Assembly (NCBI GenBank): GCA_900317015.1
Contig: ONFH01000177.1
Location: 1 to 25,014 of the forward strand
Reading direction: 5' to 3'
Source: an uncultured Erysipelotrichaceae bacterium
GTDB lineage: Bacteria; Bacillota_I; Bacilli_A; Erysipelotrichales; Coprobacillaceae
Length of the DNA: 25,014 nt
The notes under the pieces are model-generated. The model was given only the letters and a program-made list of their open reading frames with translations. It searched no databases and was not told the DNA's origin. Position 1 is the stretch's first letter, and each line of letters opens with the position of its first letter. This document shows, in pieces, positions 14,879-22,311 of the stretch. Both the position numbers and the translations under genes were made by a program.

Positions 14879-16570
14879 ATGAAATTAAAAGGATCAGATA
14901 TTGTTGTCGAATGTCTGCTTGAACAGGGTGTTGATACTGTTTTTGGTTACCCTGGCGGAACGATCCTCGAAGTGTACGACAGCTTATATAAATATCAGGA
15001 CAAGATCAACCACGTCCTGACTTCTCATGAACAGGGTGCTGCTCATGCCGCTGATGGGTATGCCCGTGCTACTGGTAAAGTTGGTGTCTGTATGGCAACA
15101 TCTGGACCAGGGGCTACAAACTTAGTTACCGGGATCGCCACTGCTTACATGGATTCAATTCCTATTGTGGCCATTACTGCCAACGTAGCTGCCTCGGCCT
15201 TAGGTAAAGATTCCTTCCAGGAAATCGATATCAAAGGTGTTACGATTCCAGTGACAAAACATAACTTCATTGTAAAAAGTGCTGATGAATTAGCACCAAC
15301 GATCAGACGTGCATTCAAGATTGCCAGAAGTGGTCGTCCAGGACCAGTCCTAGTCGATATTACCAAGAATGCCACAGTGTCTGAAGGTGAATTTACACCA
15401 GAAAAGATCGTTGATGAACCTGATCATTATAAGGTCTCATCTTACCAGCAGGATCAGATCAAAGAAGCAATCGAAATGATCAAGCAAAGCGAACGTCCAT
15501 TCGTCTTTGTTGGTGGCGGGGCGATCGCCTCAGGGGCAAGTGATGCCTTAAAAGAATTCGTTGAAAAGATCGATGCACCAGTGACGGATTCATTGATGGG
15601 TAAAGGCTGTTTCGATGGCTTGAACCCTCGTTATACCGGCATGTTAGGTATGCACGGGACGAAGACAAGTAACTTAGGTGTCTCATGCTGCGACTTGTTA
15701 ATTACCATTGGGGCTCGTTTTAGTGACCGTGTCACAGGGAACCCTAAGAAGTTTGCTTCAAATGCAAAGAAGATCCATATTGATATTGATGAAGCAGAAA
15801 TCAATAAGAATATTAAAGTTGACTTAGGCATCGTTGGTGATGCGAAAGCCATTCTTGAAGCATTGAATCTCTTCATGCCGCAACAGAACCATCCACAGTG
15901 GATGAAACAGATCCGTGAATTAAAGGAACGTTATCCATTACGCTATGATACAAGTCGTTTAACCGGTCCATATATTATTGAACAGTTAGACTTATTAACA
16001 GACTCACAGGCAATCATTACAACTGATGTAGGTCAGCATCAGATGTGGGCTGCACAGTATTATCACTTCAGACGCCCACGTCAGTTCTTATCATCTGGTG
16101 GCTTAGGAACCATGGGCTATGGCCTTGGTGCTTCGATCGGTGCTAAATATGGTGTACCGGATAAACCAGTCATTAACATTGCTGGTGATGGATGCTTTAG
16201 AATGAATATGAACGAATTAGCAACAGCTTCTCGTTATAATGTCCCAATTATCCAGATCGTCTTTAATAACCATGTATTAGGGATGGTTAGACAGTGGCAG
16301 ACACTATTCTATGGCAAACGCTATTCACAGACGGTCTTACATGATAAGGTCGACTTCGTGAAAGTCGCTGAAGGTTTAGGTTGTGAAGCTGTTCGTGTTA
16401 CGACAAAAGAAGAAGCGAAAGCTGCTTTAGAAAAAGCATTAGAAGCTGATCATCCATTTGTGATCGATGCGATCATCGATGATGATGATAAGGTCTATCC
16501 AATGGTTGCCCCAGGTGCACCTATTGAAAGTGCCTTCGATGCCGAAGATGTGAAAGCAAAACAGAAATAA
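14879..16570 (+). CDS. ilvB: Acetolactate synthase large (catalytic) subunit
   Basis: IlvB is the ThDP- and FAD-dependent catalytic subunit. It makes acetolactate from pyruvate, or acetohydroxybutyrate from pyruvate and 2-ketobutyrate. The catalytic glutamate is in HEQGAAHAADGYA (Glu51). The ThDP/Mg motif runs from GDG at 436-438 to the NN pair at 463-464. At 563 residues, with a central FAD-type domain and an ilvH partner in the operon, it is the anabolic enzyme rather than catabolic AlsS. AAGGAGG at 14866-14872 is 6 nt from the ATG. It is the last gene of the operon, distant from ilvH at the 5' end, and is followed by a terminator. Confidence 0.97.
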   Translation: MKLKGSDIVVECLLEQGVDTVFGYPGGTILEVYDSLYKYQDKINHVLTSHEQGAAHAADGYARATGKVGVCMATSGPGATNLVTGIATAYMDSIPIVAITANVAASALGKDSFQEIDIKGVTIPVTKHNFIVKSADELAPTIRRAFKIARSGRPGPVLVDITKNATVSEGEFTPEKIVDEPDHYKVSSYQQDQIKEAIEMIKQSERPFVFVGGGAIASGASDALKEFVEKIDAPVTDSLMGKGCFDGLNPRYTGMLGMHGTKTSNLGVSCCDLLITIGARFSDRVTGNPKKFASNAKKIHIDIDEAEINKNIKVDLGIVGDAKAILEALNLFMPQQNHPQWMKQIRELKERYPLRYDTSRLTGPYIIEQLDLLTDSQAIITTDVGQHQMWAAQYYHFRRPRQFLSSGGLGTMGYGLGASIGAKYGVPDKPVINIAGDGCFRMNMNELATASRYNVPIIQIVFNNHVLGMVRQWQTLFYGKRYSQTVLHDKVDFVKVAEGLGCEAVRVTTKEEAKAALEKALEADHPFVIDAIIDDDDKVYPMVAPGAPIESAFDAEDVKAKQK

Positions 16571-16572
16571 AT

Positions 16573-16599
16573 AAAACGGTGGGAACTCTCACCGTTTTT
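16573..16599 (+). terminator. Intrinsic terminator of the leu-ilv operon
   Basis: AAAACGGTGGG pairs with the CTCACCGTTTT arm (one G-U pair) around a small loop, with the T tract at 16595-16599. It begins two bases after the ilvB stop. The symmetric A and T tracts could let it act on both strands. Confidence 0.87.
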
Positions 16600-16621
16600 A
16601 AGTCAAGGGGGGAGAAAACCT

Positions 16622-17089
16622 ATGTCTTATAAAAGTGTCAAAGAAGATTTAAAACAGTATGATATGGATGAACGAATCATTGTCTTAGATGAATCTAGTG
16701 CGACTGTCCCATTAGCCGCTAAAGCCTTACATACTGATGAAGCGCATATTGCGAAAACAATGTCGTTCCTGGTCAATGATCAGGTCAATCTGATCGTGAT
16801 GGCCGGTGACGTCAAGATCGATAATCATAAGTACAAGGAAACATATCATAAGAAATGTAAGATGGTGCCTTTTCATGATGTTGAAGCCATGACTGGTCAT
16901 GAACCAGGTGGCGTCTGCCCATTTGGTGTGAAAGATGGCGTGAATGTATATTTAGATGATTCGCTGAAACGTTTTGATCACGTCTTTCCCGCTGCCGGCA
17001 GTGCCCACACGGCGATTGAAGTATCGATTCAAGAACTTGAGAAAGTCTCTCATCCTAAAGCCTGGGTCGATGTCACAAAAATGATGTAG
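16622..17089 (+). CDS. YbaK/EbsC-family aminoacyl-tRNA deacylase-like protein
   Basis: This is a single-domain YbaK/ProX-like protein of 155 residues (the fold that removes wrongly attached amino acids from tRNA, and the editing domain of some prolyl-tRNA synthetases). Family features visible are the lysine in HIAKTMSFLV (about residues 43-52), the VIDNHKYKE-like stretch with basic residues, and the glycine-rich GHEPGGVCPFG at about 92-102. Substrate cannot be read from the sequence; Cys-tRNA(Pro) or Ala-tRNA(Pro) are the family's known targets. GGGGGGAG at 16607-16614 is 7 nt before the ATG. It sits between two terminators, with no obvious promoter of its own in the short gap, so it may depend on read-through from the leu-ilv operon. 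Confidence 0.85.
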   Translation: MSYKSVKEDLKQYDMDERIIVLDESSATVPLAAKALHTDEAHIAKTMSFLVNDQVNLIVMAGDVKIDNHKYKETYHKKCKMVPFHDVEAMTGHEPGGVCPFGVKDGVNVYLDDSLKRFDHVFPAAGSAHTAIEVSIQELEKVSHPKAWVDVTKMM

Positions 17090-17101
17090 ATCATACATAA
17101 T

Positions 17102-17133
17102 AAGGATATCTTAAATACAAGATATCTTTTTTT
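17102..17133 (+). terminator. Intrinsic terminator after the YbaK-family gene
   Basis: GATATCTT (17105-17112) pairs perfectly with AAGATATC (17119-17126), extended by up to three pairs outward, followed by seven Ts. Confidence 0.88.
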
Positions 17134-17166
17134 ACGGATGATTCTCTTTATGAGAAAACATTGAGC

Positions 17167-17195
17167 TTGAAAGATCAAGGGGCTTCCTATACACT
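17167..17195 (+). promoter_or_regulatory. Candidate promoter of the deoxynucleoside kinase gene
   Basis: TTGAAA at 17167-17172 and TACACT at 17190-17195 are 17 bp apart. An overlapping TATACA at 17188-17193 would give a 15-bp spacer. It lies after a terminator and before an isolated gene, so a promoter is needed here; the exact elements are uncertain. Confidence 0.45.
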
Positions 17196-17230
17196 AGGGA
17201 AGACGTTTTAAAAGAGAGGGGATTCAAGTG

Positions 17231-17908
17231 ATGATTATTTTATCAGGTGCAATTGGTGCCGGAAAATCTAACCTTACCAAATTATTATCTGAACATTTAG
17301 GAACTGAGGCGTTCTTTGAACCCGTTGAGACCAATCCGGTCTTAGAAAAGTTCTATGAAGATCCACAGCGCTACGCCTTTTTATTACAGATCTATTTTTT
17401 AAACAAGCGTTTTGCGATGATCAAGAAGGCCATGCAGAATGACAATAATGTTTTAGACCGTTCGATTTACGAAGACAGTTTGTTTTTGCATATGAATGCG
17501 GACATGGGACGTGTTTCCAAACAGGAAGTCGATGTCTATGATGAATTATTTGAAAATATGATGGAGGAGCTGCCTTATGCCGCTCATAAAAAGGCACCTG
17601 ACCTGTTAGTGCATGTCCATGTCGATTTAGCAACGATGCTCGATCATATTCGTAAAAGAGGCAGAAGCTATGAACAGATCGAAGAAGATGCTTCTTTACT
17701 TGATTACTATAAGACTTTATTAAAATATTATGTCCCATGGTATGAGGATTATGATGCTTCACCAAAGATGATTGTCGATGCTACAAAGTTCGATTTCGTA
17801 AATAATGAAGAGGATCGTAAGACGGTCTTGAAAAGCATTGATGAAAAGCTTCTAAAATTAGGAAAATTAACGGAAGCAGAGTATGATCAGTTAATGGACA
17901 AATTATAG
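17231..17908 (+). CDS. Deoxynucleoside kinase (dAK/dGK type)
   Basis: This salvage enzyme phosphorylates deoxynucleosides with ATP. It belongs to the dNK family (dCK/dGK/dAK). The P-loop GAIGAGKS is at residues 6-13; EPVETNPVL (30-38) and DRSIYED (76-82) form the substrate pocket, and RGRSYE marks the LID arginines. The length of 225 residues is typical of Firmicute deoxyadenosine or deoxyguanosine kinases. The base specificity is not certain. ATG 17231 is preferred over the adjacent GTG 17228, because GAGGGG at about 17216-17221 then has a 9-nt spacer. It appears monocistronic. Some lactobacilli carry paired dAK/dGK genes; only one is here. Confidence 0.92.
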   Translation: MIILSGAIGAGKSNLTKLLSEHLGTEAFFEPVETNPVLEKFYEDPQRYAFLLQIYFLNKRFAMIKKAMQNDNNVLDRSIYEDSLFLHMNADMGRVSKQEVDVYDELFENMMEELPYAAHKKAPDLLVHVHVDLATMLDHIRKRGRSYEQIEEDASLLDYYKTLLKYYVPWYEDYDASPKMIVDATKFDFVNNEEDRKTVLKSIDEKLLKLGKLTEAEYDQLMDKL

Positions 17909-17949
17909 GAATCAATGCACTGGTGCACTTTTTGTACAGCGTCTAAAAA

Positions 17950-17980
17950 AATTGCAGTTATGAAATGCAATTGATAAAAT
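17950..17980 (+). promoter_or_regulatory. Promoter of the 40-residue membrane protein, with inverted repeat
   Basis: TTGCAG (17952-17957) and the extended -10 TGA-TAAAAT (17972-17980) have a 17-bp spacer. An inverted repeat, AATTGCA/TGCAATT (17950-17956 and 17966-17972), covers the -35 and most of the spacer, as an operator would. The operator role is inferred. Confidence 0.6.
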
Positions 17981-18007
17981 AGAATTAGAAATAAGGAGGT
18001 CATGCTT

Positions 18008-18130
18008 ATGGAAAAAAAGAAAACAAGCGGTGTGCTGAAGCTGGCCGGTATTTTCGCGACATTATTACTTCTGTTTGGTATTATCGTGAATAAAGGTGCA
18101 CCGGAAAGTGATGAAGAGGATGAAGAATAA
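18008..18130 (+). CDS. 40-residue single-span membrane protein
   Basis: This short gene encodes 40 residues: a basic start (MEKKKTSG), one hydrophobic helix at about residues 9-27, and a strongly acidic tail ending EDEE. No family is recognised. Support for a real gene is good. AAGGAGG at 17993-17999 lies 8 nt before ATG 18008, an extended -10 promoter precedes it, and a strong terminator follows 21 nt after the stop. An in-frame ATG at 18002 would be too close to the ribosome binding site. The layout (N-terminal inside, acidic C-terminus outside) follows from the positive-inside rule. It could be a small stress or regulatory membrane peptide, but the sequence does not say. Confidence 0.78.
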   Translation: MEKKKTSGVLKLAGIFATLLLLFGIIVNKGAPESDEEDEE

Positions 18131-18151
18131 TCATTCTTGTCACGTCTGTTC

Positions 18152-18173
18152 AAGCGGGATCTTCCCGCTTTTT
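18152..18173 (+). terminator. Intrinsic terminator after the small membrane protein
   Basis: AAGCGGGA (18152-18159) pairs perfectly with TCCCGCTT (18163-18170) around a TCT loop, followed by a short T tract. Confidence 0.88.
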
Positions 18174-18194
18174 ATGTTCAAAAATTCACTTCCA

Positions 18195-18224
18195 TTGTAT
18201 AATGTTTTATAAGGTAGTTATAAT
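18195..18224 (+). promoter_or_regulatory. Candidate promoter of the broken diguanylate cyclase
   Basis: TATAAT at 18219-18224 has TTGTAT 18 bp upstream (18195-18200). A second TATAAT at 18198-18203 overlaps that -35. Either could serve as the -10. It suggests the pseudogene remains transcribed or died recently. Confidence 0.45.
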
Positions 18225-18245
18225 GAATTTTTGGTTGTGAAGGAT

Positions 18246-19313
18246 ATGGAATATTATAAAAAGATGAGTCATGAGGAACTCGTAAAAACTTTTTTTATGG
18301 TGGTCTTGAAAAAGAACAGTATTTTAACATAAAAGATAGGCTTTATGATCGCAATATAAGAAATATGAAGGCCATTTGTTTCTTTCTGATGATCTACAAT
18401 ATTGTGTATTTGCTTCTTGCACTTACACATATGATCTCTAAAGATCAGATCGTGCTTTATTATTACCTGTCAGTGATCACATTGCTTTATTTTTTGATTT
18501 CACACTTATCTTTCATGAAGAACAGATTGATTGGAACGATCATCTATGATGTTTTCATTTGTCTGCTTTTCCTTTTTGCAACACTGCTTGGGACTATGTA
18601 TAGTGACAACATGGCCGTGACCTTTCAGGTCATTTTGGTGATGTTGCCATTTCTTTACATCGATACACCGCGACGCAGTATTCCTCTGATTCTTATTAAT
18701 ATGGTAATCTTCATGATCTTTGCGATCCTTTATAAAGAGGGGAAAACACAATTTAATGATGTCTTTAACACCGTGATCTTTGGCTTGTTAGCAATCTACA
18801 GTAACTTTATGATCACATCAAAACTCATCAAGGAATTTGCTTATGAGCAGATGATTGAAGAGGAACATAAATTTGACGGCTTAACGCAGGTTTATACAAA
18901 GAATTTAATCTAGAAGCTAATTACCGAGGAGTTAGAAAAGAAAAAACAAGGTGTTTTACTTTAAGGAATGCAATGATACGTATGGACATCTTTATGGTGA
19001 TGAAGTCCTCACGAAAGTAGCGAATGCTCTTGTCAGCAGTTTTCATGAGGATGATATTGTCGGTCGTTTTGGCGGCGATGAATTTGTGGTCTTCATGAAG
19101 CATGCGGATAACAGTGCGGCGCAGGCAAAGGTCATCGCTTATCAGGAAGTTTTAAAGACTCTCTTTCTAGAACGACCGGTGACATGTTCAATTGGGATCG
19201 CTGAGTCGAGAGAAAATATGGACTATGAAAGCTTGCTTGTTAACGCGGATCATGCCTTGTATTATGCCAAGGAAAATGGGCGTAATCAGTATCATATTTA
19301 TAATTATAAGTAA
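18246..19313 (+). pseudogene. Membrane-anchored diguanylate cyclase (GGDEF), disrupted
   Basis: The intact ancestor would have made cyclic di-GMP: an N-terminal cytoplasmic stretch from ATG 18246, several membrane segments (about 18365-18830), and a C-terminal GGDEF domain with the RFGGDEF motif encoded near 19062-19082. Three lesions break it. At the seven-T run 18290-18296 the frame shifts by one base; restoring a T gives FYGGLEKEQYFNIKDRLY, which joins smoothly to the membrane part. An in-frame TAG stands at 18911-18913 just after FDGLTQVYTKNL. Near 18957-18962 a small deletion removes the DxD segment expected between GVLL and FKECNDTYGH, including a metal-binding Asp, and shifts frame again. 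No functional cyclase can be made. The reading frames between lesions are still long, so decay looks recent. Confidence 0.88.
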
Positions 19314-19339
19314 AGGCACCACTTCTTGATGGTGCCTTT
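19312..19339. terminator. Bidirectional terminator between convergent genes
   Basis: AAAGGCACCA (19312-19321) pairs perfectly with TGGTGCCTTT (19330-19339) around an 8-nt loop. T tracts of modest length occur on both strands. It separates the + strand pseudogene from the - strand lipoprotein gene. Confidence 0.82.
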
Positions 19340-19344
19340 CAAAA

Positions 19345-20007
19345 TTATTTGTAGTAAGTAATGGTACTTAAGACCTTTTTAAATGTTTTAGTCTGTAAGA
19401 GGTCATAAGCTTTATCCTGTGTTCGATCAGGAAGATCCTTAAAGTCTGAATTGAAGATCTCATCACGATTATCTTCATCTAAGCTCTTGAGATCCACATC
19501 TTTAGCAGATAACGTTAAGTTATACTTTTTCACGATATTGTACCAGGCGACAGTGGCTTTATAGTCATTGACGTCATCATTGTAATCGGCAAGATCTTTC
19601 TTGTACTGATCCTTGGCTTTCTGTTTATCTTTTGCATCTTTCAAATCGTCAAGATCGTAGTCTTCAAGTTTTGGTTCATTCTGCGTTAAGTTGGATGGCA
19701 GAGAGACTGTGATCTTTGGCACGATATAATTATTGATGGCTTTATACAGATCCTGTTCACCAAGTGTCTTGTCAGGATCAGTGATCGTCGTCTGCGTCAG
19801 CTTCGCCGTATTGGTAATGATCGCATATGGTTTTTTCGTAACTGACATTTTTAAATGATCAATGGCTGGCAAAGTGACTGTCTGACTGACACCAGCAGCT
19901 TTGATGACTTCACTTGCTTTATAGACGTGATCATGCTTTGTATCACGAAACAGGCTACAGCCTGTAAGCATTGTGAGCGTTAGTAATGTTAAAAATAATT
20001 TCTTCAT
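19345..20007 (-). CDS. Lipoprotein of unknown function
   Basis: The 220-residue protein has a classic lipoprotein signal peptide: MKK, a hydrophobic core, and the lipobox LTGC with Cys17 as the lipidated residue. The mature part is soluble and charged. A stretch at about residues 110-155 is very rich in Lys, Asp and Tyr (KDAKDKQKAKDQYKKDLADY) and likely helical or coiled-coil. I do not recognise a family. It should sit on the outer face of the cytoplasmic membrane. The ribosome binding site is weak (AAAGAAAG). It begins 17 bp after the kinase gene upstream on the same strand, so it is likely the last gene of the three-gene operon, ending at the shared terminator. Confidence 0.8.
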   Translation of the reverse strand: MKKLFLTLLTLTMLTGCSLFRDTKHDHVYKASEVIKAAGVSQTVTLPAIDHLKMSVTKKPYAIITNTAKLTQTTITDPDKTLGEQDLYKAINNYIVPKITVSLPSNLTQNEPKLEDYDLDDLKDAKDKQKAKDQYKKDLADYNDDVNDYKATVAWYNIVKKYNLTLSAKDVDLKSLDEDNRDEIFNSDFKDLPDRTQDKAYDLLQTKTFKKVLSTITYYK

Positions 20008-20024
20008 TCTTTACACACTTTCTT

Positions 20025-20957
20025 TTAATCTTCAATTGTGACATCAAGTTCAAATTCGCTTGGCAAGAATCTTGGGCAAACGGATTCTTTTGAAGAGATG
20101 ACACTGGCCGCTAAACGCGTTCCAATCTGACAAGACTGTTCAAGCGTCTTGCCATAAGTCAGGCCGGCACAGACACCAGCAAAGTACGCATCCCCACATC
20201 CTGTCGTATCAACGACATGAACATTTGATGGTGGCACGATGCCTGCTTCTCCATCACAAGTGGCATAGACAGAACCCTGTCCACCCATAGTGACGACCAT
20301 CTGTGGGATCTTTGCAAGGGCGACGTTCTTCTTTAAGATCTTGACCATTTCTTCCGGTGATTTATTAGAGAAGTCTTCTGCAAAGAAGAGACCAGCTTCC
20401 AGATCATTGCAGACATAGCAGTCAAGCTGTTTAATAAAGTCACGTCGATCGTTTGCTAAATGCGCATTTGATGGGACGGCATAAACAGACTTGTTATACT
20501 TTCTAGCATAGTGCAGGATCCGTTTGATGATCTTTGGTTCCATATCGATCTCAATGGCAATGGCATCGCACTGACTGAAGATCTCATCACCTTTTTCATC
20601 AAGGATCTTTGCAATTCCATCAAGGTTTGGACGTTTACTAATAGAGGCAACCACATCACCATTTGGGTCAAAGATGGCTACCCATGTGCCTAGACCGTCA
20701 TCTTCTCTAGCAATATAGTCGGTATTGACCTTATGTCTTTTTAATTTATTGATGATTTCATCTGAGATGGCTGTGTGATCGACAACCCCAACAAAGGTTG
20801 GGCGTAATTCAATGTTTGAAATGTCTTCACAGACGTTTCGTGAAACTCCTCCGTGAACCTGTACGACTGATCCGGCATTTTTACCGGTTGGAATGAAGGC
20901 TCCATCAGGGAACCCTTTAATATCTACAAATACTGCTCCAATAACGACAATTCCCAT
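20025..20957 (-). CDS. PfkB-family carbohydrate/nucleoside kinase
   Basis: This is a ribokinase-fold sugar kinase of 310 residues. The C-terminal PfkB signature reads DTTGCGDAYFAG (residues 250-261), with catalytic Asp256; the usual Ala after TTG is Cys. The N-terminal GGVSRNVCEDI (36-46) resembles the GGVxRNVAEN motif of pseudouridine and related nucleoside kinases more than that of fructokinases. A pseudouridine-kinase-like role is possible, but no pseudouridine glycosidase is nearby, so the substrate is open. AAAGGAG is 6 nt before the ATG. It lies 11 bp after the rRNA methyltransferase gene, whose stop is close to this ribosome binding site, which suggests cotranscription and an RNA-modification link. 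Confidence 0.88.
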   Translation of the reverse strand: MGIVVIGAVFVDIKGFPDGAFIPTGKNAGSVVQVHGGVSRNVCEDISNIELRPTFVGVVDHTAISDEIINKLKRHKVNTDYIAREDDGLGTWVAIFDPNGDVVASISKRPNLDGIAKILDEKGDEIFSQCDAIAIEIDMEPKIIKRILHYARKYNKSVYAVPSNAHLANDRRDFIKQLDCYVCNDLEAGLFFAEDFSNKSPEEMVKILKKNVALAKIPQMVVTMGGQGSVYATCDGEAGIVPPSNVHVVDTTGCGDAYFAGVCAGLTYGKTLEQSCQIGTRLAASVISSKESVCPRFLPSEFELDVTIED

Positions 20958-20968
20958 AAGTATCTCCT

Positions 20969-22168
20969 TTAAATAATCTGAAAAATGTAGAATTTCAAAT
21001 AAGCGGTCTCTTGATCATTGGTCCATAAGATTGGATGATCATGATTCTGCTGCGTGACTGAGACTTGTTTTAAAATGACACCGGCTTCGCTAGCTGCTTC
21101 TCGTAGCATCTTTTCATAGTTCTCACGATCCATAAAGTGAGAACATGAGCAGGAGATCAGATAGCCTCCACCTCTCAATACGTTCATGGCTTTTTTATTG
21201 ATATGTTTATAACCATTATAAGCTTTATAGAAGCTTGAACGTGATTTTGTAAAGGCAGGTGGATCTAAGACGATGATATCAAATTGATGAAGCTTGATCT
21301 GATCTAAATAGTCAAAGACATCGGCCTGGACAAAGTCGATCTTATCTTCGAGCTTATTCAGTTTCGCATTTTCTAAGGCTTCATCTAAGGCTGTTTTTGA
21401 AACATCGACGGCTGTGACATGTTTGGCATTTCCTTTGGCCGCATTGAGGGCAAAGCCACCGGTATGGGTAAAGCAGTCAAGAACGGTCTTGCCATGCGCC
21501 ATTTCTCTTAAGAGCACACGATTGGATTTCTGATCGAGGAAATAGCCTGTCTTTTGTCCATTTTCAATGTCGACATTTAATAAGAGACCATTTTCTTTGA
21601 TCGTGATGACTGTAGGTAAGTCCACATCATCATAAAAGCCTTTATAAAGAGGAAGATCTTCTTTTTCACGGGCTTTGACGTCATTACGTTCATAGATGGC
21701 CTTGATCTGTTGACGGTCCTTTTTTAAGATCTGTTTTAATTGTTTATAAAGCATGTCTTTTCGGTTCTCCATCCCGACCGAAGTGATCTGAGTGACAAGA
21801 ATGTCATTGTAACGATCAACAGTGAGACCTGGTAAAAAATCTGCTTCGCCAAAGACGAGACGACAGTTAGAAAGGTTACGAGCTTCAACTGTTCTTCTAA
21901 AATCATAGGCGGCCTGCAGACGATTCTTGAAGAATGCATCATTGATCACATCTTCTTTATTTCTCGTCAGGATCCTGACGACGACATGAGACGTCTCATG
22001 ATAGAATCCTGTCGCTAGATAGTGATGATCTTTTGTTTCAATCGTCACGATCTCGCCGCTTTGGGGATTCCCTGCAACATGTTCGAGATTATTACGATAC
22101 ATGTTGGCCTGACCTTTTTCTATATATTGAGCGCCTTCATCGGAAATGATGACAACTTTACGGCTCAT
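20969..22168 (-). CDS. RlmI-like class I SAM-dependent rRNA methyltransferase
   Basis: The 399-residue protein has an N-terminal PUA domain (RNA binding, about 1-75), a middle RlmI-type domain, and a C-terminal Rossmann methyltransferase domain. Key motifs are LDCFTHTGGFALNAA (SAM-binding motif I), VDVSKTALDEA (motif II), VLDPPAFTKS (motif IV) and the SCSCSHF segment with the cysteines of this 5-methylcytosine-forming family. E. coli RlmI methylates C1962 of 23S rRNA; the same target is likely but not proven. AAAAGGAG lies about 8-9 nt before the ATG. It is the first gene of the minus-strand operon, with its own promoter, divergent from the EIIB-like gene. Confidence 0.92.
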   Translation of the reverse strand: MSRKVVIISDEGAQYIEKGQANMYRNNLEHVAGNPQSGEIVTIETKDHHYLATGFYHETSHVVVRILTRNKEDVINDAFFKNRLQAAYDFRRTVEARNLSNCRLVFGEADFLPGLTVDRYNDILVTQITSVGMENRKDMLYKQLKQILKKDRQQIKAIYERNDVKAREKEDLPLYKGFYDDVDLPTVITIKENGLLLNVDIENGQKTGYFLDQKSNRVLLREMAHGKTVLDCFTHTGGFALNAAKGNAKHVTAVDVSKTALDEALENAKLNKLEDKIDFVQADVFDYLDQIKLHQFDIIVLDPPAFTKSRSSFYKAYNGYKHINKKAMNVLRGGGYLISCSCSHFMDRENYEKMLREAASEAGVILKQVSVTQQNHDHPILWTNDQETAYLKFYIFQII

Positions 22169-22194
22169 CGAATCAACTCCTTTTATACAGTCGC

Positions 22195-22223
22195 ATTATA
22201 TTAAATTCTCTTAAGAAGCGCAA
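22195..22223 (-). promoter_or_regulatory. Promoter of the rRNA methyltransferase operon
   Basis: On the minus strand, TTGCGC (22223-22218) and TATAAT (22200-22195) are 17 bp apart, upstream of the ATG at 22168. Confidence 0.6.
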
Positions 22224-22262
22224 TAAGTACAGTTTCTTTACAAAACTTTAAAACGATGATAA

Positions 22263-22293
22263 TTGAAAATATGTGATGTAATTATGTTATAAT
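22263..22293 (+). promoter_or_regulatory. Promoter of the EIIB-like gene
   Basis: An extended -10, TGT-TATAAT, lies at 22285-22293. TTGAAA at 22263-22268 gives a long 19-bp spacer, tolerable with an extended -10. The region between the divergent promoters (22201-22262) shows nothing else clear. Confidence 0.6.
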
Positions 22294-22311
22294 TTTGGTG
22301 GAGATGATTTT

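Noticed and set aside
17421..17765. A 114-codon open frame on the minus strand
   Set aside because: It is a shadow of the well-supported deoxynucleoside kinase gene and has no coding features.
17916..17927. TGCACTGGTGCA as a terminator after the deoxynucleoside kinase gene
   Set aside because: The arms leave a loop too small to form a stable stem beyond 4 bp, although Ts follow; termination here is not convincing.
17887..18153. An 88-codon minus-strand frame over the small membrane protein
   Set aside because: The plus-strand 40-residue gene has a promoter, ribosome binding site and terminator; the minus-strand frame has none, and its Ser-rich start comes from the acidic-tail codons in antisense.
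18290..18296. Programmed frameshifting or phase variation at the T7 run in the GGDEF gene
   Set aside because: A downstream TAG and a deletion of catalytic residues still destroy the product, so decay is the simpler explanation.
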